NCBI GenBank assembly: GCA_012295275.1
Contig: CM022667.1
Span: 401,501-455,000 of the forward strand
DNA: 53,500 nucleotides
Reading direction: 5' to 3'
Origin: Chrysomallon squamiferum
Lineage: Eukaryota; Mollusca; Gastropoda; Neomphalida; Peltospiridae
The notes below the pieces were generated by a model, which saw only the letters and a program-made list of their open reading frames with translations, ran no database searches and was not told where the DNA came from. Below are positions 11,775-20,415 of this stretch, piece after piece. The position numbers and the translations under genes are program-made. The stretch's first letter is position 1. Each line of letters starts with the position of its first letter.

Positions 11775-13402
11775 CTTTCTTTTTCCTTTTTTTTTTTTCA
11801 AACAGTAACTGACCAGGCTAAATTTTATAAGATTTGATTTCTTTTTATTAAGACTGAAACTGCCTTAAGGTAAAGTTTGTTATTTTATGTGTGTTTGTGT
11901 GTTAATTGTGTGTTAGTTGTGCAAATAAATTATTTGATTATTTGAATTAATAATAAATTTATTAAAATTTAATTTCTTCTTTATTTTATATTTCAATCTT
12001 TCCATCAAGAGATGGATTTTTTTTTTTTTTTTTTTATATCATAAATTTAATCTTTTAGAAGTATATTTGATAACAAATAATAAATTTTACTGTTATAATG
12101 ATATGAAAGCAAACTGCTTGCAGCCACTGGAAATATATTTATTAGAAAGAGGTCTGTTAAAATTCTTCCATAGGCAGAGAGACACTTACCATCATTTTTG
12201 ATAATCAGTTTGTTCCTCATTATTAAGAATAATTTTGGTATGCTTTATGAGAATAAAATGAAGTTTATATATTAGCTATCTTACTGTGTTTATTTATATT
12301 TTTTCTTTGTTTTTTATATTTCAGCATGGGTATTCCTAATGTTCAGACATGTGTTGCTGTTGCATGGAATGCTTGGAGGTAATTATAGAATACATGGGTT
12401 GGATTGGGAAATTAATTTTTCATGTAAAAGAAGCTGTTGTAGAGTTCTGAAGTCTAATCATTTAAAAACTCCCACACTGTATGTGTAATGTTAAAATAAA
12501 GTCAGTGGTTTACAATATTTATGCAGTATTGAATTAATACTTAATTGTACAGGTATTGTTCTACATTTGTTTTTCGGACAATAAGCAATCCACATCAGAT
12601 ATGTCATGCAAATATTGAACCATCATGATTTTAAGAATTTACATGTGTAATTTTGCAGTTTTCTGTCAAACTGATTGATTGATCAACAAAATTAAATTAT
12701 GTAATTACTAAATTACATAAACATTGAATTTTCATTGCTGATTTTTTATGGACCAAAAATACAGCAATATTTTAATAAAAAATCTATATCATGATACTTT
12801 TTGTATTGAGAAAAGACTCATAGTATAACCATATTTTAATATAGATCTCTATCATGACATGTATTGCACTGAATAGGACTGATAATGCAGCTGTTTTTTT
12901 AATATAGACCTGTATCATGAAGCTTATTGCATTGAGAAGTGAGTCAACAATACAACTATATTCTGGTACATGTCTGTCTCATGATAATAACTGAATTGAG
13001 AAGCAGAATCATAGTCATGTTATATTGTCAGCCTGTTGTAATGTTACAGTGAATTTTTCTTTTGATGAAACTGACAGAGAAAAAGAAACTTCTCCTGACA
13101 TGTCTATGAACAGTGTTCCATTGTCTCAGCTTCTTCATGAGATGGGAGCCCTTGAGGAGTCTTCACCACAACAAGATGGTAGGTTTTGTGTTGATACACT
13201 GACACAAGTATATCATTTCATAATATATAATAATATCAGTTATGTTAGGATGTACATTATTCTGTGCTCTCTTGTCATTGGGGGATATTTTTAAAAGACA
13301 TTTTTTTTTTAGTTTCAGTTGTATTGATAAACAAAGATAGATTGATGATCTCTGATGACTTGGAAAATGTTTTGTTCTTAGTTTTGTCTAGTCACTGATG
13401 AC

Positions 13403-13442
<40 letters not shown>

Positions 13443-13675
13443 TATTTAGTGTCTGTTCAACTTTTACCCTTATCCTGAATATAAAATTCCATAATTATAA
13501 AGTGTTAAATAATATTTCTTTAAATGTTTTTTATTCTCTCCTTAGAAAAAAAATCAGCATAAAAAATCTCCCAAAACCATTAAAAATCACCACTACCAAC
13601 CCAAAACCCTTATTTTTCCTGAGGCACTACTCTTTCATATTATTATTATTATTTTTTAACTATGAATTAATAGCT

Positions 13676-13714
<39 letters not shown>

Positions 13715-13976
13715 ATGCATGTGTGTGTATATTTCTATATATTTTGCCTTACCATCTTATAATTATCTTACATTATTACCTTGCAAGGAGAAAAAAAAAT
13801 AAGGTATCCTGTTCTCAATTTTTATTTCAGACAATGTACAGTCCACATCAGAACAGCCAGAAAATGAAATAACAGATTTAACAAGGAATGGTTTATCTGT
13901 TTTTGATTTTCTGATACTGGATGAGGAAATGGACATACTTAATTCTATTGAAGGTAGCTTTTTATTTTTTTTTCAG

Positions 13977-14016
<40 letters not shown>

Positions 14017-16525
14017 GAAGAAGCATTAGATTATATTGATAATGTTTTTTTTTTTTCTTTCAGATTATTTTATAAAATAAAAATGTTATGTATATTTTTT
14101 TTATCATCAGGGACGTTTTGATCAGTAACACTTCAGCTCTGTTTAGCCAGCCAATGACAAACTACTATATTGTTGATATTTTTCTTTTCTCCCATTTTAA
14201 GAATGGAAAGATGACTACCAACCTCCACCATCAGCAGCATCAACCATCAGCACACCACCATCAACCATCAACACATTACAGGCTGCTTCTGAACTCTTCC
14301 AGGGACCTACACTGATGGATGATGCAAAAGGTGTGAAAGGTTCATCTGTTACAGGAGGGCCACAGAAATTTGTTGTTGTTGCAGATGTTCATCAGAATGC
14401 TGAATTCACTGATTCTGAAAGTGGTGATAAAATGCATCAGGTGAGGTCTTTGGTTTAAATTTAGACAATAATGTGCTGGCAGTCACTGTTGACAAAAAAC
14501 AACAGATAAAATCTATGTGTTTTGTTGTGTAAGTTTCATTGTAGCTCAGACTTTTACCTTGGGGTTAAAATTATTTTTGTAAAAATAAAAAAAGATATTC
14601 TGATCTCTGACAGTTCTTGTAACACAAATGACAGAAAATAATGACATCGGTAAGGGAAACATTTTCTCATTTTATGTTCTTAACAATGCCATAAAATGAT
14701 TGCTTTCATTATTTTCACAGTCACATAGCAGCAAAAAGAGTGATGAAGAGGAATCAATTAATTTTACTTGTTTCCTACCATCAGAACCATTTCCTGCAGT
14801 TAGTGTTGATCATAAAAATGATTCAGTTAATGTTTGCAATACAGATATTACTTCAAACAGACTCGGTGAGAAGGTGGAAGGTTCTAATGTTCAAGTCTGC
14901 AAGGTTTCATCTAAAAGTAAGACAGAATCAGAAAGAAGCCCCAGAAGAAAAGACATGTTTAATGTAATCTCTTCAGAGGGCTCAAGGCAAGAAATTGTTG
15001 ACTTGACAGGTGACTCTCAACCAGCATCACAACCTATTGATTTAACAGTTGACACACCATCACCACAGCAGCAGACTCAGAATAATGATTCAGCATCCAT
15101 TTCTTGTAATTTAACTGTGGATCCTCCATCTTTAAAAATCATTTCCACATCATCTGAAGTTAAGAACAGATTAGATGTGACAGAAAAGTTGAAATTAATT
15201 TCACAGAAAACTGTTTCAACTGAACCACTTGTGTCTTGTAGTACAGACGTGAAGGAAAAGTCAAGATGTGATTCAGATAAAAACATAGACTTGGAAAACA
15301 CTCTTCAGTCTCGTGTTGAAGAACCTGTTGTTCCTCATTACCAAGTGTCAGAGTTACAAGGAGATACTCAGTCCTTTGAGCCTCAGTTACATAATTCTGA
15401 AGATGCTGATGTAGTTGTTATTCAGGAGAGTCACAGTGGCTCAACTCAGCCATTTTCACCACACTTGGTCAAAATGGTACCTGATTCATCTCAAAGCACT
15501 CAGGAACACGACAGTTCTGAAGTTAATTCATCACCTGAGTTGTACAGTCAGTCAGTCCTCTCACAGAACGATACATCCATCTGCGAATCCACTCAGATAA
15601 GGGTGGGCAGTCACTTGAGACCTGAGTTGCATTTATCTCCCATTAAATTATGTCATGGTGGAAGCAGTTATTTGAAAGTAAAGGCAAAATCCCAGCATGT
15701 TGGTGTTGGTGTTCCAAATCTGGCTTCAGATGGTGTTTGTGTGGTGAATGAAAATGTTTCTGAAACTGATGCACAAAAAATCAACATTTAGCTCGTTTGG
15801 CTGTTCCTGCTGGTGTTGTATTTTCTGGGTCTCACTCCATAGTTGCTGAATCTGACAGTACGACAGAAAATACAGGACACAAAAGGCAAGGGGCATGCAA
15901 GAGTGGTGGAACTGCATTGCAAAAGAACAGCTCTTCTCATGTGTTAAAAAGAAAACATCAGGATTTGGATGATGACAGTTCAGCTCCAGAAAACATTACT
16001 GATAGAAAGGGAAAGGATATCTGTATCCACAACTTAATCAAATTATTTCTGGATAAAAACTTATGTGATGCTGATTATCAGAAAAACATGGACATTGCTG
16101 CAAAGAATTTTTCTGATTTTCGCTTGAGTGAAAATGTTATTGGTAAAATAGCTAAAGTATTCAGCAAAAACAAAATACAAGACTCTCCTTCCTCATGTGA
16201 ACTGAGCAGTTCAAACAAACTTGCTGAATCTGAGAAAACACCACACACTAACAAATGTAGAGATTCAGTTCTGCCGAAACAGCAGAAATCTAAAAAGATG
16301 AAAGAGGGTTGTGATACACCTCTGGCTAGTACAAGCAGTTTGTCAAAAGAGACAAGCATCAGACCAAGTGTGTCGCAGTTTGAACCGACACTTTCAGTAA
16401 AACCGATAAAGAGCCATGGCAAGAATGTGAAAATAAGTGCTAAACAAAGAAAGAAAAATCCAGACAAGGAAAGAAGATGTTTTGGTAATATATTCACTTC
16501 AGACTCTCCTTCAGGTCTGATGTAG
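9208..16525 (+). CDS. ACD: TPP1/ACD-like shelterin protein (telomerase-recruiting OB-fold protein), 10 exons, one frame break
   Basis: In vertebrates TPP1 (gene ACD) bridges POT1 and TIN2 at telomeres and recruits telomerase through its OB fold. Exons by splice consensus and phase: 9208-9318, 10496-10605, 10999-11086, 11502-11590, 12325-12378, 12527-12552, 13050-13178, 13831-13953, 14202-14440, 14721-16525. All internal junctions keep frame. The start is ATG 9208, with an in-frame TAA at 9172. Residues 1 to about 150 match the TPP1 OB layout: KEWIIKFILGS (human WIRELILGS), then ISDGNVFIKAIF (human VSDGTHSVRCLV), an acidic loop, RALLLLRQY (human GRLLLLQDC) and LVDEFVLW (human QVDRFSLL). The remainder is Ser/Thr-rich and disordered, with SUMO-interacting-like motifs. 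The last exon changes frame at an A6 run (15775-15780); with one extra A the product is about 924 aa, roughly twice human TPP1. Identity rests on the OB fold only, and other telomere OB proteins are possible. Confidence 0.72.
10125..10156. repeat. A32 homopolymer in ACD intron 1
   Basis: 32 consecutive A, followed 50 bp later by another A-run (10205-10221). Confidence 0.9.
10496..11590 (+). CDS. ACD: ACD exons 2-4: core of the OB fold
   Basis: Exon 2 (10496-10605) encodes the SDGN beta-strand element. Exon 3 (10999-11086) encodes NQDELSVPEWDRALLLLRQY. Exon 4 (11502-11590) encodes LCEFSVLVDEFVLWSAN. Phases are 0-2, 2-0 and 0-2. In human TPP1 the loop before RLLLLQDC carries acidic TEL-patch residues (Glu168/169/171) that contact telomerase. 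Here the equivalent position has Asp-Glu and Glu-Trp-Asp, so a comparable acidic patch is plausible but unproven. The exon 2-3 intron holds T-rich homopolymers and TTTTG repeats. Confidence 0.7.
11719..11775. repeat. (ATT)n microsatellite in ACD intron 4
   Basis: About 18 ATT units. Confidence 0.9.
12325..12378 (+). CDS. ACD: ACD exon 5
   Basis: 54-nt exon (acceptor TATTTCAG, donor GGAG|GTAATT) encoding MGIPNVQTCVAVAWNAW in phase 2-2. It corresponds in position to the C-terminal helix region of the TPP1 OB fold (human CNQDLDVQKKLYDCL). Confidence 0.6.
12527..12552 (+). CDS. ACD: ACD exon 6, 26-nt microexon
   Basis: Exon 5 ends in phase 2 and the exon at 13050 needs phase 1, so an exon of length 3n+2 must lie between. 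The segment 12527-12552 (acceptor TATTTATGCAG, donor ACAG|GTATTG) has length 26 and stays open in the needed frame, reading roughly S-IELILNCT-V across its junctions. It was found by phase reasoning; transcript support is lacking. Confidence 0.5.
12779..13025 (+). repeat. Four-copy minisatellite, about 62-bp unit, in ACD intron 6
   Basis: Four diverged tandem units share AATATAGAxCTxTATCATGA, TATTGxATTGAGAA and CAATACAACTATA-like blocks. They start near 12779, 12841, 12903 and 12966. The array ends about 25 bp before the exon 7 acceptor region and contains several AG and ATG phrases. Confidence 0.75.
13050..14440 (+). CDS. ACD: ACD exons 7-9: central linker region
   Basis: Exon 7 (13050-13178; an alternative in-frame acceptor at 13032 adds 6 codons) encodes NFSFDETDREKETSPD and LSQLLHEMGALEESSPQQ. 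Exon 8 (13831-13953) encodes GLSVFDFLILDEEMDILNSIE, an acidic-hydrophobic stretch. Exon 9 (14202-14440) encodes EWKDDYQPPPSAAST and a Thr/Ser/Pro-rich linker ending DKMHQ|GTGAGG. In human TPP1 the segment after the OB fold binds POT1. The DFLILDEEMDIL...EWKDDY stretch is the best candidate for such a short interaction motif; that is inference. Confidence 0.65.
13406..13437. repeat. T32 homopolymer in ACD intron 7
   Basis: 32 consecutive T. Confidence 0.9.
13677..13728. repeat. (GT)n microsatellite in ACD intron 7
   Basis: Dinucleotide tract with a short GCATGCAT interruption near its 3' end. Confidence 0.9.
13977..14012. repeat. Poly-T tract in ACD intron 8
   Basis: T-run of about 34 nt in the intron before exon 9. 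Confidence 0.85.
14721..16525 (+). CDS. ACD: ACD exon 10: long disordered C-terminal exon with SIM-like motifs and a 1-nt frame break
   Basis: Open in one frame from the acceptor (TTTTCACAG|TCA, 14721) to a TAG at 15789, then open in another frame to the TAG at 16523-16525. Both halves have the same Ser/Asp/Lys-rich composition and codon use, so they are one exon with a shift near 15775-15780. The first half holds SUMO-interacting-like motifs IVDLTGD (14994-15014), PIDLTVD (15033-15053) and DVVVIQES (from about 15408). The second half has a small helical segment (IHNLIKLFLDKNLCDADYQK and on to about VIGKIAKVF), then Lys-rich sequence. The C-terminal helical patch could be the TIN2-type docking site, but nothing here proves it. 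Confidence 0.65.
15774..15791 (+). other. ACD: Homopolymer frame break in ACD exon 10
   Basis: At CAAAAAATCAACATTTAG the upstream frame runs into TAG at 15789. The downstream frame, open to 16525, reads through if the run is A7 rather than A6 (Q-K-N-Q-H-L-A-R-L). The simplest reading is an indel error or polymorphism in an A-run. Confidence 0.75.
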
Positions 16526-17279
16526 GTTTAAAAATTGAAACATTCAAATACATAACGTGTGCGTGTGTGTTGTGCATTTGTATATATTATATACCTAAGT
16601 GATAGCATTATCCACCTCAGCTGGTTTTAATTGTTATCACTTTAATTTTATTCACATTATGTATATTCCCAGTTCGGTGTTTGACAGTCTCTGAATCATA
16701 TTCCCAGTTTGGTGTTTGACAGTCTCTGCATCACACTATTATTTATATGTTTATTAATTATGATCAGATAATTGTTTACAGAGTGTTGTATACAATTCAT
16801 TGGCTAAAGTTGCAGTGATGGTTTCCAAACAATGCAGACTGTTTCTTATTGACAGCAAAATGATAATGAATTGATAAATTACCTAAATCATTTTCTACAT
16901 GTATTAAAAGGTGCAACAAATGTATAGTCTTATTTTGGTGATACACTTCATTGATGTGACCTTTAGTATTGTGTCTCTCCACTTAATTTACTTCTTGATA
17001 TGATTTTGGTGATGCACTTCATTGATGGGATCTTTAGTATTGTCTCACCGCTTATATATTTCTTCATATGATTTTGGTCAAAAAATTATATGGAACTTTC
17101 AAACTTTTTTTTTTTTTTCTTTATATCCTTAAAAAAAGAGAGAAGATATGACTGGTGTCTCTTTTACTATTTGATCTGACTTGGGTTGAAACTTTAGAAA
17201 TCTTTTTTTTATTATAGCATTTATTTGTTACAATTTGTATACAATTTTAAACAGCTTCATTACTTCTTTTTTCCTTTAG
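16526..17279 (+). other. ACD 3' flank / probable 3' UTR with two local tandem duplications
   Basis: No gene is seen. A duplicated phrase TTCCCAGTTxGGTGTTTGACAGTCTCTG lies at 16667-16735 (period 35). A second pair, TTTTGGTGATxCACTTCATTGATG...CTTTAGTATTGT, lies at about 16934 and 17005. No AATAAA occurs between the ACD stop and 18081. The first one, at 18082-18087, lies inside the large array, so the 3' UTR may run into the array. Confidence 0.5.
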
Positions 17280-18239
17280 TTTATTTCCCAGAAGCAAGAA
17301 ACCATCGGTTTTGTTCTTTAGATAGCTAATGTTTGGTCTTGTTATAATAGAAAGGGCAAAAATCATTAATATGATAGTCCTGTATTTGGCTGGAAATCTG
17401 ATTATTATGTACATGGATACATTTTATTAGTGCTGACATTCTCAAATTAATTTACCTATCAAATTATGTTGCAAGCATACAATATTGCCAAAAGTTAAAT
17501 CTTGATGAAGTATTTAGCAAAGAACAATTATTAATATTAAAATGAAAAGGAAAGAAAAAATATGTTGAGTCAAAGTTCAGGAGAGTGTTTCACTTTACTT
17601 CAAATTTTTTTCTTTACTTTTTTATTTTTATTTATTTCTTTTTTCCCCTGCATAACTTGTCTTTTCATTGCAATGAAAGTATATATCTTTAACAAGTTTT
17701 ATGAAACTGATTTTTTATATCTTCCACAGATATTAATAGAGTTGGGAACTGATTTCAACATAAAAGGAACGGATACATTTTTTTACAAATGCCTCTGATC
17801 GGTAAAAGGTTTATTGTAAAAAAAAATTCATGTTCCAGAATTTTTTGTGTCACTGTTTTCATAGTTAAAGTTTGTGAATTAATTTTATTTCCCAGTTCCT
17901 CTCTTCAACAGTTTTCTAATTTATTGTAAACTGATTGAAGTATTTGGTTCAAAACAGATCAAAGAAACGTCAAATCATTTAATTTCATTTTCTTCTTCTG
18001 ACTTTTACAGATTAATATGCCACTGATGTTACAATTAAATTCCATTGTCACTGTGGCTCTTCTATAATAGATATATTGCAAAATAAAGTGTGTGGTTCTT
18101 TTCCTTATGTTAATGTGAGTAAAACTGGAAGGTCTTGCATATATTGTTTGACTCTCTAGTTGAAACAATGGCGTCTATCTGTAATCATTTTATGTAATAT
18201 ATATATATATATATATATAATTTTTAATTTTTAATATAT

Positions 18240-19196
18240 CTGTTTTTTTAAACAGATTTGCACATAATCTCTTTTCATATGATAAGCTTTAAATCTTACT
18301 GATTTCGACTATTGAACAATAACCTTGCAATATATTTATTTCCAGTGACTTTTTATATAAATTCAGATAGGATTGCTTGAACTAAGTTTTGAATGATTAT
18401 TCATTGATTCACCATTGGAATAAAAACATGTATATTTTATCAAATTTCAAATATAAGTAAAACATTGGTTGTTCAAAAATCATAAACATTAAGTATATTT
18501 CTATTCAGTCACTGTTGTTTCTTTTAAAGCATATATAGACATCTAAATGACCTTAAACAAATACCAGCACGGGAATTCTTCATTATAATAAAAATATACA
18601 TCTTTTATCAAGTTTTAAATGTAAGTAAAATGTGAATTATTAGAAAATCATAAACATAAAATTGTTTTTCTTTTTCATTTATACTTATTCCTTATCTAAG
18701 GGCAAACTTGATCATCTAATGAATTTTCCATTAGAAAGAATCAACAGTCTGTGCATCTTGATTGTAATACAAATACAAATCTTTTATCAAGCTTTAAATC
18801 TGAGTGAGATGATAGGATAAATCAAAACTACTGACTCATTTTACTGCTTCTTATCTCATCTTTACATGTGCAGATCTACATTTCTCTTTATTTAATGATA
18901 TAAAGTGAAATAATTTGTTGGAATTTTTATTTATTAATTTTTGTATCACATCCCAAGTTTTATCTCAGTGTAAAACATGAATCATTGAAAAATCATAAAC
19001 CATCAATGTGTATTTTTTCAGTTCTGGTTTTTGAAACCAAATGTAGTAATCTAGATGATTTCCCTCCATTCAACAGAATCCTAACAGCAGTAGTAGGCCT
19101 TTTCATTGCAATAAAAAGTATGTATGCTTTTGTTATTCAGTTAAATGCTTTCTGTTTGTAACAGAAATTCACATCTACTGCGGTGTGTGTGCATAT
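18240..19196 (+). repeat. S block, copy 1
   Basis: Nearly identical to 28000-28958 at a 9.76 kb offset. It is itself built of diverged sub-repeats of the type TCTTTTATCAAGxTTTAAATxTxAGTxAAATG...AAAATCATAAAC. It directly precedes subtype-a unit 1. Confidence 0.85.
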
Positions 19197-19881
19197 TAGT
19201 AGTTTATTTAATTAGTAATTCTGAGATAACCGTTTTAAAGCTTTATCAGTAATATTTTGTCTCCATATTCTTTTTCATGAAATTTCAGAAAACCAAGCAC
19301 TCACTAAGTCAAACAATTGATATGCTCCGAAGGATTTTCATTTTAGAGAAGTTTCTTCATATTTTCTAGCAGTTTTATCAAGGTGAATGTCATCTGTAAA
19401 TGTCATATTTTTCATATGTAGATAGTCAAATATACTATTATTTTTTGTATTAGTATTTATTTTATTTTTTCCCCTTTTTCTCAGAGAATTATGAAACAAT
19501 TGATTTTGTTCTGCAGATAGCTGATGTTTGGTCTTGTTATAAAAGAAAGGATAAAAATAATTTAATATGATTTTCCTGTATATACATTCTTCTGGTCCAT
19601 TTTTCTAAATAGATAAATTGTGTTAATTCTGCTCTTCTGTAATAGATTTTTTGGTAAAATTATTGAAATATGTGGTCCTAAATTCTTCATCAAACCTGTG
19701 ACATTATTTCAAATCAAACATAGTGATCTAAATTACTTTTCTATTCAGAACAGAAAAGTATTAACCCTTTCAGATCGCTTCTTATTGCAAGTATTTATCA
19801 GGTTTTAAAACTAAATAGTTTATAAATATCATTTTATTTCTTAGTTCTTTTTCCTGTAATAGATTTACAATTTATTGCAAA

Positions 19882-20067
19882 ATGGTTGTAGCATGGTGTC
19901 CTAAAAAGTTCCACAAAACATGCAAAATGATTTCATTTGATTTTCCTCTGTTGATTTTTGTAGATTATTGTGTCACTAATTTTGATATTTATGAAGATGA
20001 ATGTGATGGCACTGATTTTGATATAGACATGCTGTATATTGTCTGTAATAGATTTATTGTAAAATGA
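19882..20067 (+). other. Array micro-ORF, 61 codons (unknown; possibly non-coding)
   Basis: Open frame starting MVVAWCPKKFHKTCKMISFD and ending CNRFIVK. Close copies are at 29655-29840 (61 codons), 22981-23148 (55), 21224-21490 (in a longer frame), 31445-31567 (40) and 33778-33924 (48). Copies at about 25092, 26726 and 27456 are broken by stops or shifts. The central part reads PLLxFVDY-x-(NFDIYEDECDG)-TDFDI-DM, and the bracketed segment is absent in some copies without loss of frame. No signal peptide or known domain is recognised. It may simply be recent repeat DNA. Confidence 0.25.
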
Positions 20068-20328
20068 TTGAAGTTTGTGGTTCTTTGATTTAAACTAATG
20101 TGAATAAAACTGGTAGGTTTCAGCTGCTTCAATTACATCCTCTGATATTCTTGCCCATGCTATTGCTCCAGTCTGTAATCTTCATTACTGTTGTTGTTTT
20201 GTTTTATTACTGTTTTTAATTATTTTTTTTTATTATTGTTTTTTTGTTTATTAATTTTATAAAATATATATCTTCCAACAAAACATACAGTATTATTTAT
20301 TTTAATATTCTTTCATTAATATTTATAG

Positions 20329-20415
20329 ATGGTTGTTGCACTGGTTTCAACATTAGAGGACATTGATCATTTTTTGTTTTTACCGAGTTGCTCTTCTGTT
20401 ATAGATTTATTGTGA
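20329..20415 (+). other. Array micro-ORF, 28 codons, open in eight copies
   Basis: ATG preceded by the acceptor-like ATTAATATTTATAG. It encodes MVVALVSTLEDIDHF... and ends ...SVIDLL-stop. Equivalent ORFs start at 21987, 23429, 25740, 27182, 30075, 32096 and 34167. All eight keep start, length and stop, with only a few substitutions (E/Q, I/M/T, S/A, L/V). Conservation may only reflect recent duplication. Confidence 0.22.

Noticed and set aside
15774-15791. Programmed -1 frameshift site in ACD
   Set aside because: No canonical X XXY YYZ heptamer in the zero frame and no evident stem; an A-run indel explains it more simply. Kept only as an alternative in the finding.
16078-16497. 139-codon minus-strand frame
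   Set aside because: Antisense of the Lys/Ser-rich second half of ACD exon 10; Leu/Phe-rich complement with no supporting features.
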